64,000 bases of DNA from Paraclostridium ghonii (GTDB lineage: Bacteria; Bacillota; Clostridia; Peptostreptococcales; Peptostreptococcaceae): the NCBI RefSeq assembly GCF_030815085.1, contig NZ_JAUSWG010000014.1; one strand, 5' to 3'. Below, piece after piece: positions 26,878-35,925 of this stretch. The translations under genes were made by a program, and so were the position numbers. Positions within the stretch are counted from its first letter, which is position 1. Each line of letters begins with the position of its first letter. The notes under the pieces are model-generated. The model saw nothing but the letters and a program-made list of their open reading frames with translations, did not search any database and was not told the origin of the DNA.

Positions 26878-27990
26878 ATGGATAAATTGACAATAAAGAA
26901 TATAAGAAAATTAAATTGGAAATTAATATTAAACGTTACTATTATATTTATATTTGGACTTGTAATGTTGACAACGGCAACGCATGCAAATATAACTGGG
27001 AACTATAAATACATAATAAAACAATTATTAGCTTTTGGCATAGGTATGGTTTTAATAATTTGTATTATAAAAATAGATTATGTGAAAATGGGAAAGTTCT
27101 ATAAATTTTTCTATATATCAACTATAATATTATTATTAATTATATGGGTACCTGGATTAGGAGTAGTACAAGAGGGATCTAGAAGGTGGATAAAATTAGG
27201 ACCTCTGTATCTTCAAACATCAGAAATTGCAAAACTTACATTTATAATAAGTTATGCTAAGATTGCACAAAGCTACAAAGGAAAACTAAATACAGTGAAA
27301 GAAATAATACCAGCCATGTTGAAAGCTATGCCAGTATTATTTTTAATGTTAATGCAGCCAGACTTAGGGGGAACTATAGTATTTATATGTATAATGTTTG
27401 GAATGTTGTTTGTATCAGGACTTAATGGGAAAATAATAAGAAATACTATTTTAATAGGAATATTATTATTGCCCTTAATTTATAATATTTTAGCACCCCA
27501 TCAAAAAGTCAGAATAGAAGCATTTTTAAATCCTAATGATTTGAGTTACAAAGGAAACTATCAAGTTGTTCAATCCATGATAGCTATAGGATCAGGTGGA
27601 ATAAAAGGAAAAGGACTTTACGAAGGAACACAAAGTCAAAATGGATTTTTACCAGTGCCAGACAGTGACTTTATATTTGCTGTTATAGGTGAAGAACTAG
27701 GATTGATAGGAATGGGGTTTGTAGTGTTGCTATATGGAATGTTTTTGTTAAATATGATAAGAGAGGCAGAAGAATCGAAAGACTTCTATGGGACTTTAAT
27801 CATAGTTGGAGTAGCTAGTATGTTTAGTTATCAGATTATTCAAAATATAGGGATGACTATGGCATTAATACCTGTTACTGGATTAACATTGCCATTTATT
27901 AGTTATGGTGCGAGTTCTTTAGTTGGATCACTAGCAGCAGTAGGGTTAGTTCTTAATGTTGGAATGAGAAAAAGAAAAATAAACTTTTAA
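26878..27990 (+). CDS. SEDS-family peptidoglycan polymerase (RodA/FtsW)
   Basis: A 370-residue membrane protein with about ten helices, of the SEDS family of peptidoglycan glycosyltransferases that pair with class B PBPs. Motifs: QPDLGGTIVF with the catalytic Asp region, GYEG-like GLYEGTQSQNGFLPVPDSDFIFAVIGEELG, and TGLTLPFISYGASSLV near the C terminus. RodA, FtsW and SpoVE cannot be separated safely without a tree; RodA-like is my preference. It lies between mgtE and a two-component system, with RBS AGAGGAG. Confidence 0.9.
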   Translation: MDKLTIKNIRKLNWKLILNVTIIFIFGLVMLTTATHANITGNYKYIIKQLLAFGIGMVLIICIIKIDYVKMGKFYKFFYISTIILLLIIWVPGLGVVQEGSRRWIKLGPLYLQTSEIAKLTFIISYAKIAQSYKGKLNTVKEIIPAMLKAMPVLFLMLMQPDLGGTIVFICIMFGMLFVSGLNGKIIRNTILIGILLLPLIYNILAPHQKVRIEAFLNPNDLSYKGNYQVVQSMIAIGSGGIKGKGLYEGTQSQNGFLPVPDSDFIFAVIGEELGLIGMGFVVLLYGMFLLNMIREAEESKDFYGTLIIVGVASMFSYQIIQNIGMTMALIPVTGLTLPFISYGASSLVGSLAAVGLVLNVGMRKRKINF

Positions 27991-28019
27991 AATTTAATTA
28001 ATATGAGATGAGGTAGATT

Positions 28020-28706
28020 ATGATAAACATACTACTTGTAGATGATGAAAAAAAAATTTGTGAATTTGTAAAAGCTTATTTAGATAAAGAAGGTTATAAA
28101 ACGCATGTAGCTCATGATGGAAATGATGCTATAAAATATCTTGATAAAAATCAATACGATATAGTTTTATTAGATAGAATGTTACCGGATATTACTGGAG
28201 AGGAAGTTTGCAATTATATACGAAATAATTGCAAATTTAAAAATATAGCTATAATCATGTTAAGTGCAAAAACTGAAGATGATGATAGAATTGAAGGGTT
28301 TGAATTAGGCTGTGATGATTATATATGCAAACCATTTAATATAAAGGAGTTAATACTTCGAATAAAAGCTGTATTAAAGAGAAGTTATAGTGTAGAAGAT
28401 ATTGGAACTATAAAATTTAAAAATCAAATTGAGATAAACATAAAAACACATGAAGTAAAAGTTAGAAGTAAAAGTGTTATTTTAACAAATACAGAATATA
28501 AGTTATTATTAGTAATGGCATCTAATCCTAAAAAAATATATACAAGAGAAGAACTTTTAGAAAATGTAGTAGAGGACCACTTAGAAAAATTTGACAGGGT
28601 AATAGATAGTCACATTAAAAACTTAAGACAAAAGATAGAAGTTGATTCTAGAAATTGTAAAATAATAAAAACTGTTTATGGAGTTGGGTATAAATTTGAG
28701 GAATAG
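28020..28706 (+). CDS. OmpR-family response regulator
   Basis: A 228-residue regulator with receiver domain (LLVDDE, phospho-acceptor Asp52 in IVLLDRMLP, Lys in CKPF) and winged-helix domain (about 130-228, LTNTEYKLLLVMASN, IDSHIKNLRQKIE, TVYGVGYKFEE). It follows the SEDS gene by 29 bases and overlaps the sensor kinase gene, so all are likely one transcript. Targets are unknown. Confidence 0.92.
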   Translation: MINILLVDDEKKICEFVKAYLDKEGYKTHVAHDGNDAIKYLDKNQYDIVLLDRMLPDITGEEVCNYIRNNCKFKNIAIIMLSAKTEDDDRIEGFELGCDDYICKPFNIKELILRIKAVLKRSYSVEDIGTIKFKNQIEINIKTHEVKVRSKSVILTNTEYKLLLVMASNPKKIYTREELLENVVEDHLEKFDRVIDSHIKNLRQKIEVDSRNCKIIKTVYGVGYKFEE

Positions 28707-30096
28707 AAAAAAGTGTATTTCACTAAATAGTCAAATTTTAATAGCATTTTCAATTATAGTTATTCTAATAACACTTGTTATTTTTATGTTTATAAATTTA
28801 TCATTTAAAAATGTATTTAGCAAATATGTTGATTATAACAATAAAGAAGAAGTAAATCACCTTGTATTTGATTTGCAAAATGTATATAAAGAGAATAAAT
28901 GGGATGTAGAAACTATAAAACTTTTAGGTGAAGATGCGCTAAGAAAAGGTATAGCACTAGAAGTTTACGATATAGATGCAAATTTAGTATGGAGTGCTTT
29001 TGAAGATGAAAAATTATTATCAAATCAAACCTTAAATACAATTAAAAAAAATATGAAAAGTATTAATCAAAATTGGAATGGTAAACTAAAGGAATATAAG
29101 TTTGATATATATGAAAATGAAAAATTGGTAGGATATGAAAGAATAATACACTATGATTCTATTTACTATATGGAAGATGACCTTGAATTTTTAAAAATGA
29201 TGAATGAGTTTATGTTATTTATAAGTGTAATATCTATAATAAGCGTAATAATCATATCTTCAATAATCTCAAAGTCTATTTCTAACCCTATAAAAAATGT
29301 ATCACAAATAGCTAAAGTTATAGGAGAAGGAAATTATAAAAATAAATTAAATTACAAAAGCAACATAAAAGAAGTTAATGAGCTTACAAAATCTATAGAT
29401 ATGCTAGCAGATGAACTAAACAAGCAAGAACTTTTGAGAAAACAATTAACGACTGATATATCTCATGAACTTAGAACACCTGTAACGAATATTCAAGGGC
29501 ATCTAGATGCTATAATTGATGGTATATGGGAAGCGACACCTGAAAGACTTATAAGTATTAAAGAGGAAGTTCAAAGGCTAGGAAAATTAATCGGATCACT
29601 TAAAAATTTATCTACATTTGATAGTGAAGTAAGCTCATTAAACAAAAGTAAAACTAACTTAAGTGATTTTATAAAAAACATAACATATACATATGAATCA
29701 AAAGCGCTAGAAAAAAATATAAAAATAGAATATAACATGGAAGAAGTTTTTGCATATATAGATAAAGAAAAATTTTCTCAAGTTATAGTAAATATCTTAG
29801 TTAATGCAATAAAATATACAAGCTATGGAGGAAATATTTTTATAAAAGTATATAGCTATGATGATAGTTTAAATATATCTATAAAAGATAATGGTATCGG
29901 TATACCAAAAGAAGAATTAAGTTATATATTTGAAAGATTTTACAGGGTTGATAAGTCAAGATCAAAAGATACTGGGGGAATTGGAGTTGGACTAGCTATA
30001 GCTAAAGCTATAGTGAATGAGCATGGAGGCAATATTTTAGTATATAGTAAATTAGAAGAGGGTACTGAGTTTATAATCAAATTAGCAAATATATAA
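28678..30096 (+). CDS. Sensor histidine kinase, partner of the regulator at 28020
   Basis: A kinase of up to 472 residues, with membrane helices at about 22-44 and 180-202 around an extracellular sensor, HAMP (about 203-255), HisKA with His263 (TTDISHELRTPVTNIQGHLDAIIDGIWE, typical of BaeS/YkoH-like kinases) and HATPase (NILVNAIKYTS, DNGIGIP, GGIGVGLAIAKAI). The start is uncertain: ATG at 28678 overlaps the regulator by 29 bases without a good ribosome binding site; a TTG at 28696 with GGAG upstream is an alternative. Nothing near it hints at the ligand. Confidence 0.88.
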   Translation: MELGINLRNRKKCISLNSQILIAFSIIVILITLVIFMFINLSFKNVFSKYVDYNNKEEVNHLVFDLQNVYKENKWDVETIKLLGEDALRKGIALEVYDIDANLVWSAFEDEKLLSNQTLNTIKKNMKSINQNWNGKLKEYKFDIYENEKLVGYERIIHYDSIYYMEDDLEFLKMMNEFMLFISVISIISVIIISSIISKSISNPIKNVSQIAKVIGEGNYKNKLNYKSNIKEVNELTKSIDMLADELNKQELLRKQLTTDISHELRTPVTNIQGHLDAIIDGIWEATPERLISIKEEVQRLGKLIGSLKNLSTFDSEVSSLNKSKTNLSDFIKNITYTYESKALEKNIKIEYNMEEVFAYIDKEKFSQVIVNILVNAIKYTSYGGNIFIKVYSYDDSLNISIKDNGIGIPKEELSYIFERFYRVDKSRSKDTGGIGVGLAIAKAIVNEHGGNILVYSKLEEGTEFIIKLANI

Positions 30097-30115
30097 ATAA
30101 ACTACAACTTATTTA

Positions 30116-30213
30116 TTGACAATAATAAATTTTATATAGTATATTTAAGATAGCACAAAGAGGTGCATTAAGAAGCAATGAAGCTCCATAGATTAATCTA
30201 TGGAGCTTTTTTG
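30116..30213 (+). promoter_or_regulatory. eutG leader: promoter, ANTAR dual-hairpin signal and terminator
   Basis: TTGACA (30116-30121) and TATATT (30140-30145) form a promoter with 18-bp spacing. Hairpin P1 is GCAC-AAAGAG-GTGC (30153-30166) and P2 is AGC-AATGAA-GCT (30174-30185). Both hexaloops have A at position 1 and G at position 4, the signature bound by ANTAR proteins such as EutV. The 3' strand of P2 is also the 5' strand of the terminator AAGCTCCATAGAT/ATCTATGGAGCTT with T run, so binding prevents termination. Expected to switch eutG on with ethanolamine. Confidence 0.85.
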
Positions 30214-30240
30214 TATTTATAAAGAAAAGGGGAAATATGA

Positions 30241-31371
30241 ATGTACAACTTTGAAATAAAAACCAAGATAAGCTGTGGTACAGGAGCTTTAAAGTCATTG
30301 AAAGATATAAATAGTAAAAAAATATTTATAATAACAGACCCATTTATGGTTGAATCTAAAACAATAGATAAAATATTAATCAATTTAGATGGTAATGATT
30401 ATAGTATATTTAGTGAAATAGTACCAGATCCTCCTATTGAAATAGTGGTAAAAGGAATGGAGAAAATAAAAGACTATTCTCCGAATATAATTATTGCATT
30501 AGGTGGCGGTTCTGCTATTGATGCTGCTAAAGCTATTATGGATTTCTCAAAACAAATTTTTAAGATAGATGAAATTGAATTTATAGCAATTCCTACAACT
30601 AGTGGAACAGGATCTGAAGTGACTTCTTTTTCTGTAATAACAGATTCACAAAAAGGGACAAAGTACCCACTTGTTTCAAAAAATTTAATACCTGATAAAG
30701 CTATATTAGATCCTGAATTAGTAAAGACTGTTCCAAATTTTATAACAGCAGATACTGGAATGGATGTATTAACACATGCTATAGAAGCTTATGTTTCTAC
30801 AAACAGTAATGATTTTTCAGATGCATTAGCAGAAAAATCTATAAAACTTGTACATGAGTATTTGATTAATGCTTACAAAGATGGATCAAATTTACAAGCA
30901 AGAGAAAAAATGCACAATGCATCATGTATGGCAGGAATTGCATTTAATCAGGCATCACTAGGATTAAATCATGGAATAGCGCATATCGTAGGTGCAAAAT
31001 TTCATATACCTCATGGAAGAATTAATTCTATATTACTTCCTTATGTTATAGAATATAATGCTGATATTTCAGGATACAATAATGCATCTTATTCAGATAC
31101 AGCTAAAAAATATGCACAGATAGCTAAGATGTTAGGATTAGAATGCTCAAATACAAGATTAGGAGTTAAAAGTTTAGTAAATGAAATTAAGAAAATGCAA
31201 AAAAATATGAAGATGCCTATGAAATTAACAGATTGTAAAGTAAGTAAAGGTGATGTAGAAAAATTATTACCAGAAATTGCACAACTAGCTTTAAAAGATG
31301 GATGTACCAAGACGAATCCAAGAATTCCTAATGCTTCAGATGTAACTGACATATTAAAACAAATAATCTAA
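30241..31371 (+). CDS. eutG: Ethanolamine utilization alcohol dehydrogenase (iron-dependent)
   Basis: A 376-residue group III iron-containing alcohol dehydrogenase that reduces acetaldehyde to ethanol with NADH inside the ethanolamine microcompartment, regenerating NAD+. The nucleotide motif GGGSAIDAAKA is at 88-98; metal-binding Asp and His residues lie in DTGMDVLTHAIEAYVS and LNHGIAHIVGAKFHIPHGR. It comes first in the locus, behind the ANTAR-controlled leader, as in C. difficile. RBS AAAGGGGAA. A longer gap with a new promoter separates it from eutS. Confidence 0.94.
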   Translation: MYNFEIKTKISCGTGALKSLKDINSKKIFIITDPFMVESKTIDKILINLDGNDYSIFSEIVPDPPIEIVVKGMEKIKDYSPNIIIALGGGSAIDAAKAIMDFSKQIFKIDEIEFIAIPTTSGTGSEVTSFSVITDSQKGTKYPLVSKNLIPDKAILDPELVKTVPNFITADTGMDVLTHAIEAYVSTNSNDFSDALAEKSIKLVHEYLINAYKDGSNLQAREKMHNASCMAGIAFNQASLGLNHGIAHIVGAKFHIPHGRINSILLPYVIEYNADISGYNNASYSDTAKKYAQIAKMLGLECSNTRLGVKSLVNEIKKMQKNMKMPMKLTDCKVSKGDVEKLLPEIAQLALKDGCTKTNPRIPNASDVTDILKQII

Positions 31372-31415
31372 TAAACACTGAAAAAAATAGCTATTTAAAT
31401 ATTTTAAAATAAATA

Positions 31416-31545
31416 TTGACAAGTGGAAAACGTATATCTATAATTAAATTATCACAAAGGTGTGATAATTGATTAAAAAGCAACGAAGCTTCTTAAAGAT
31501 ATATTTATAGTATATATTTTTAAGGAGCTTTATTTGATTTAAGAA
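31416..31545 (+). promoter_or_regulatory. eutS leader: promoter, ANTAR dual-hairpin signal and terminator
   Basis: TTGACA (31416-31421) and TATAAT (31439-31444) are 17 bp apart. P1 has a 9-bp stem, AATTATCAC and GTGATAATT, around hexaloop AAAGGT (31447-31470). P2 is AAGC-AACGAA-GCTT (31478-31491). Loop positions 1 (A) and 4 (G) are conserved. AAGCTTCTTAAA from P2 can pair with TTTAAGGAGCTT near 31520-31530, forming the competing terminator. This controls the main eutSPVW run. Confidence 0.85.
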
Positions 31546-31558
31546 AGAAGGTTTCAAA

Positions 31559-31909
31559 ATGACAGAAGAAACTAAAAGTAGAGTTATTCAGGAATACGTT
31601 CCTGGCAAACAAGTTACACTAGCACATGTAATAGCAAATCCAAATGAAGATATATACAAAAAATTAGGACTTATAATAGATAAAAAGGATGCAATAGGCA
31701 TACTTACAATTACTCCAAGTGAGGCATCAATTATAGCAGCTGATGTAGCAACAAAAGCATCAGGGGTTCAATTAGGTTTCATCGATAGATTTAGTGGGTC
31801 TGTAGTTGTCACAGGAGATATAAGTTCTGTAGAATCAGCACTTAATGAAGTTGTAGAAGTGTTAGGAAATATGTTAAACTTTACATCAACAAAGATAACG
31901 AGGACTTAA
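31559..31909 (+). CDS. eutS: Ethanolamine microcompartment shell protein EutS
   Basis: A 116-residue hexameric shell protein of the circularly permuted BMC-domain type. The N-terminal EETKSRVIQEYVPGKQVTLAHVIANP forms the strand that builds the beta barrel over the pore, and GILTITPSEASIIAADVATKASGVQLGFIDRFSGSVVVTGD is the BMC core. It forms part of the flat facets of the ethanolamine microcompartment. AAAGAAGG precedes the ATG; eutP starts two bases after its stop. Confidence 0.96.
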   Translation: MTEETKSRVIQEYVPGKQVTLAHVIANPNEDIYKKLGLIIDKKDAIGILTITPSEASIIAADVATKASGVQLGFIDRFSGSVVVTGDISSVESALNEVVEVLGNMLNFTSTKITRT

Positions 31910-31911
31910 TT

Positions 31912-32337
31912 ATGAAAAATATAATATTTATGGGTAAAACAGGTAGTGGAAAAACAACACTATGCCAAAAACTTGATGATTTAGAAATAAAGTATAATAA
32001 AACTCAATCGGTTGAGTTATACAATAAATCAATAGATACGCCTGGAGAGTATATTGAAAATAGGAGTTTATATAGCGCACTTATAACTACAGCCGTAGAT
32101 GCAAAAACTATAGCATTAGTATATGACCCTACACAAAGTGAAGGATATATTGCACCAGGGTTTGCTAGTATGTTTGCTAAAGATGTAATAGGAATAATTA
32201 CAAAAATAGATATAGCAAAAGAAGATGAAATTACACTAGCAAAAGAAAAATTAAAGATGGCAGGCGTTAGTAAAGTATTTTTAGTAGACACTATCAAGGG
32301 CATAGGTATTAATGAATTATTTGAATATTTAAGTTAG
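31912..32337 (+). CDS. eutP: Ethanolamine utilization protein EutP (P-loop)
   Basis: A 141-residue small P-loop NTPase. Walker A GKTGSGKTT is at 8-16, DTPGEYIENR matches the switch region, and TKIDIA the base-specificity motif. Enteric EutP has been reported to have acetate kinase activity; whether this one acts as a kinase or GTPase cannot be told here. It lies between eutS and the EutVW sensor pair in one transcript. Confidence 0.93.
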   Translation: MKNIIFMGKTGSGKTTLCQKLDDLEIKYNKTQSVELYNKSIDTPGEYIENRSLYSALITTAVDAKTIALVYDPTQSEGYIAPGFASMFAKDVIGIITKIDIAKEDEITLAKEKLKMAGVSKVFLVDTIKGIGINELFEYLS

Positions 32338-32357
32338 TTAAAGTGAGGTGGCGACAT

Positions 32358-32933
32358 ATGAAAGGGAATATATTAGTAGTCGATGATGAACCAATAATAA
32401 GAATGGATATAAAAGACATTTTAACTGATAGAGGATATAACGTTGTAGGAGAAGCTTGTGATGGATTTGAAGCTGTAGAAGAATGCAAAAAGCATAATCC
32501 GGATTTAGTTATAATGGATATAGATATGCCAATGTTAGATGGACTTAAAGCTGGAAAAATAATAACAAAAGAGAATTTAGCAGGAGGAATACTTTTATCA
32601 ACTTCTTTTGAAGGAGATGAGTATTTGAAAAAAGCAAAAGAAATAGGGGCCTTTGGGTACTTGGTAAAACCTATTGATGAAAAAATATTCATACCTACTA
32701 TTGAAATGTGTATAGGTAAAGTAAGAGAATTTGAGAATATGAAAAAAGACCTAGATAAAATAAGCAATAAATTGACAGAAAGGAAGTTAGTCGAAAGAGC
32801 TAAAGGGATACTTATAAGAGAGTTTGAAATTGATGAGGAAGAAGCGTATACAAGAATAAGAAAACTTAGCATGGACAAAAGAGTTTCTATGCTTGAAATT
32901 GCAAAAATAATCATTATAGGTTATGAGGAATAA
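32358..32933 (+). CDS. eutV: Ethanolamine response regulator EutV (ANTAR antiterminator)
   Basis: A 191-residue regulator. The receiver domain has VVDDEPIIRMD at the N terminus, phospho-acceptor Asp54 (DLVIMDIDMP) and Lys in VKPI. The C-terminal ANTAR domain (about 130-190, LVERAKGILIREFEIDEEEAYTRIRKLSMDKR) binds paired hexaloop hairpins in RNA. Three such hairpin pairs lie before eutG, eutS and eutA. The start ATG at 32358 has GAGGTGG upstream; an in-frame GTG at 32343 would lack one. Known EutV is phosphorylated by EutW and activates by blocking terminators. Confidence 0.96.
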   Translation: MKGNILVVDDEPIIRMDIKDILTDRGYNVVGEACDGFEAVEECKKHNPDLVIMDIDMPMLDGLKAGKIITKENLAGGILLSTSFEGDEYLKKAKEIGAFGYLVKPIDEKIFIPTIEMCIGKVREFENMKKDLDKISNKLTERKLVERAKGILIREFEIDEEEAYTRIRKLSMDKRVSMLEIAKIIIIGYEE

Positions 32934-32937
32934 ACAT

Positions 32938-34314
32938 ATGATAAAAAAAATATGTAAAGAGTACTCTAACTTAAATAGTGAAGAAATTGATAAAATAATT
33001 GATATTTCAAAATCCTTAGATCTAATGGCTAACTTTTATGAAAGCGATGTCTTTATAGATGTATTAATTAAAAATCAAGAAGAGGCTATTGTAGTAGCTC
33101 ATGGGAAAGCAAAAAATAAGTCGATATACAAACAGAATGTAGTAGGAAAGAAAGCTTTAAATGTAAATGAACCAGGAGTTATAAATACACTATTAACAGG
33201 AAATGCCTCAAGAGACATAAAGGCTTTAACACAAGAGTATAAGCTTGTGAAGCAAAGTATACAACCAATAGAATTAAACAATAAAACAATTGCAGTATTA
33301 ATAGTAGAAAAAGATATAAGTAAAGAACTAAAAAATGAATTTGAAACTAATAAAAAAGAGTCTAGAGCTTTAATAAATTTAATAAAACATAATAGTTTTA
33401 TAACAGACAATCTAAACGCTGCAATACTTATATTTGATAAGTATGGAAATTTAAAGTTTAAAAATAAAAATACTTTAAAAATATATGAATCTATAGGTAT
33501 TAATCAAGAATTAGAAGATGTTAAATATGATGATATATCATTAGATAATGAAAAATTTATAAATATTATAAATAATGATAAAATAGAGCAAATAAAAGAA
33601 GTAAGAAAAAATGAGTGCTTCTTTGAAGTAAAAACAATAATTAGAAAATCTGAAGAACTTAGAGTTATTCAAATAATACAAGATATAACTAAATTGAAAG
33701 AAAAAGAAGCTGAACTAGTTTTTAAATCGATTGCGGTTAAAGAAACTCATCATAGAGTTAAAAATAATCTTCAAACAGTAATATCCCTGCTTAGAAAACA
33801 AAGTAGACTAACAGATAACGAAGAAGTTAAGATATGTCTAGATAATGTAACCAACAGGGTATTTGCCATACTATCTAATCATCATTTGCTATCAAAGCAA
33901 ATCGACAATAGTATAAGCATAACACAAGCTGTAAACTTATTAATCAGTAATATCCAAGGTGGATATTGTGATGATAAAAATATAAATATATATATTACAG
34001 GTGAAGATTTTAAAATAAATGGAGATAAATCAAGTGCATTATTACTAGCTATAAATGAAGCTATTCAAAACTGTTACGATCATGCTTTTGAAGGAAAGGA
34101 TAGTGGTAACATTCAAGTTTTAGTAAATGAAGAAGAAAATAAAAAAATTATAGCTATTGTTGATGATGGAATTGGATTTAAAAATGATACTGAGTTAAAA
34201 ACTAATTTAGGAACATTTATAATAGATGGATATATAAAGCAGGTTTTAAAGGGTGAGATTGAAAAAATATCTAGTGATAAAGGAACAAAAATAATTTTTA
34301 AAATTCCCAAATAA
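32938..34314 (+). CDS. eutW: Ethanolamine sensor histidine kinase EutW
   Basis: A 458-residue soluble kinase with no membrane helix. The N-terminal half (about 15-250) resembles the Pdx/GAF-like and PAS sensor domains of EutW kinases; the HisKA_2 dimerisation domain carries KETHHRVKNNLQTVISLLRKQSR, and the HATPase has NEAIQNCYDHAF and DDGIGF. Family members autophosphorylate when ethanolamine is bound. The start ATG at 32938 follows eutV by four bases, with its ribosome binding site (GAGGAA) inside the eutV end. Confidence 0.94.
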   Translation: MIKKICKEYSNLNSEEIDKIIDISKSLDLMANFYESDVFIDVLIKNQEEAIVVAHGKAKNKSIYKQNVVGKKALNVNEPGVINTLLTGNASRDIKALTQEYKLVKQSIQPIELNNKTIAVLIVEKDISKELKNEFETNKKESRALINLIKHNSFITDNLNAAILIFDKYGNLKFKNKNTLKIYESIGINQELEDVKYDDISLDNEKFINIINNDKIEQIKEVRKNECFFEVKTIIRKSEELRVIQIIQDITKLKEKEAELVFKSIAVKETHHRVKNNLQTVISLLRKQSRLTDNEEVKICLDNVTNRVFAILSNHHLLSKQIDNSISITQAVNLLISNIQGGYCDDKNINIYITGEDFKINGDKSSALLLAINEAIQNCYDHAFEGKDSGNIQVLVNEEENKKIIAIVDDGIGFKNDTELKTNLGTFIIDGYIKQVLKGEIEKISSDKGTKIIFKIPK

Positions 34315-34340
34315 ATGAATATAGAAAATAATAACTATAT

Positions 34341-34443
34341 CTACAAAGTGGTAGTATTAATTGAGCAAAGGGGCTTAAGGTTATTAATAAGTTAGGTAAT
34401 TATATACCTAAATTTATTATAACTTTAAGCCTCTTTGCTTGTT
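34341..34443 (+). promoter_or_regulatory. eutA leader: ANTAR dual-hairpin signal and terminator
   Basis: P1 is CTAC-AAAGTG-GTAG (34341-34354) and P2 is TTGAGC-AAAGGG-GCTTAA (34361-34378). Both loops keep A at 1 and G at 4. From GAGCAAAGGGGCTTAAGG the 5' arm also pairs with CCTTAAAG-type sequence at 34420-34440 (TTTAAGCCTCTTTGCTT), forming a long terminator ending in T residues. No strong promoter is seen before it, so it probably acts as an internal checkpoint on the transcript from eutS. Confidence 0.8.
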
Positions 34444-34474
34444 TAAAACACACTTTGTGCATGGAGGTGAATAA

Positions 34475-35908
34475 ATGAAAGAAGAGTTATTAAGTGTTGG
34501 AATTGACATAGGAACAAGCACTACACAACTTATATTTTCAAAACTAATAGTAGAAAATATGGCTTCAAGTTTTTCAGTTCCAAGAATTAGTATTGTAGAT
34601 AAAGAAATTATTTACAAGAGTGAAGTTTATTTTACTCCACTCATTTCTAACACTGAAATTGATAGAGATAAGATTAAACAATTAGTAGAACTGGAGTACG
34701 AAAAAGCTAATATTTGCAAATCAGATATACAAACTGGAGCAGTTATTATAACAGGTGAAACTGCGAGAAAAAAAAATGCAAATGATGTACTTCATTCATT
34801 AAGTGGTTTTGCAGGAGATTTTGTAGTTGCAACAGCTGGACCTGATTTAGAAAGTATTATTTCTGGAAAAGGTGCAGGAGCACATATATATTCAAAAAAG
34901 CACTCAACGAGTGTTGTAAATCTAGACATAGGAGGAGGAACAACAAATTTAGCCCTTTTTAAAAGAGGAGAAGTTTGTGACACTGGATGTTTAGACATAG
35001 GTGGAAGACTTATAAAAATTGATAAAGATACCAAAAAAATTATATATATATCACCTAAAATTGAAGAAATTATAAAAAATAACAATTTAAATTTAAGATT
35101 AGGAACTATAGCTACGATTGAGAATTTAACTCCAATAATTAATAAAATGGTTGATCTACTACTTGAAAGCGTAGGGATAAAACCTAAAAGTGAATTACTT
35201 GATTATATAGTTACCAATAAAAATATTAAATTAGATGAAGATATAAAATGTATATCTTTCTCTGGAGGAGTTGCAGATTACGTTTATTATGATGGATATA
35301 TAGATGACTATTTTAAATATGGAGATATAGGTATTTTACTTGGTCAAGCTATTAAAAATTGTGAAGAATTTAAAAATCTTAAAATTATAAGATCTATGGA
35401 AACTATAAGAGCAACAGTTGTTGGAGCTGGATCTCATACAACAGAGGTTAGTGGAAGTACTATAACTTATACGAGTGAAAGTTTTCCACTTAAAAATTTA
35501 CCAGTTTTAAAACTATCTAAAGAAGATGAAATAGGAGATAGTGCACATATAAGTAAAGCAATAAAAAATAAATTAAATTGGTTTAAATTAGAAAATGATC
35601 TTCAAAATATTGTAATTGCTATTGAAGGTAAATCTAATCCTAGCTTTTTGGATATACAAACTTATGCAGATGGATTAGTAGAGGGAATGCAAGAAATAAT
35701 TCTCAATGATTTAGAATTTATAGTTATTGTTGAATGTGACATGGCTAAAGTTTTAGGTCAAAGCATTTACTCAAAATTGAATTTTAAAAAAGATTTAATA
35801 TGCTTAGATAGCGTTAAAGTTGAAAATGGAGATTATATAGACATTGGAAAGCCAATAGCACAAGGTCAAGTATTACCAGTAGTAATAAAAACACTGGTTT
35901 TTAACTAA
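34475..35908 (+). CDS. eutA: Ethanolamine ammonia-lyase reactivating factor EutA
   Basis: A 477-residue actin-like ATPase that exchanges damaged cobalamin from ethanolamine ammonia-lyase for fresh adenosylcobalamin. The phosphate-1 motif VGIDIGTSTTQLIFSKL is at the N terminus and phosphate-2 NLDIGGGTTNLALF near 148. It is translated just after the third ANTAR site and 17 bases before eutB, in line with its work on the EutBC enzyme. RBS ATGGAGGTG. Confidence 0.95.
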   Translation: MKEELLSVGIDIGTSTTQLIFSKLIVENMASSFSVPRISIVDKEIIYKSEVYFTPLISNTEIDRDKIKQLVELEYEKANICKSDIQTGAVIITGETARKKNANDVLHSLSGFAGDFVVATAGPDLESIISGKGAGAHIYSKKHSTSVVNLDIGGGTTNLALFKRGEVCDTGCLDIGGRLIKIDKDTKKIIYISPKIEEIIKNNNLNLRLGTIATIENLTPIINKMVDLLLESVGIKPKSELLDYIVTNKNIKLDEDIKCISFSGGVADYVYYDGYIDDYFKYGDIGILLGQAIKNCEEFKNLKIIRSMETIRATVVGAGSHTTEVSGSTITYTSESFPLKNLPVLKLSKEDEIGDSAHISKAIKNKLNWFKLENDLQNIVIAIEGKSNPSFLDIQTYADGLVEGMQEIILNDLEFIVIVECDMAKVLGQSIYSKLNFKKDLICLDSVKVENGDYIDIGKPIAQGQVLPVVIKTLVFN

Positions 35909-35925
35909 TAAAAGGAGGTAGGTCA

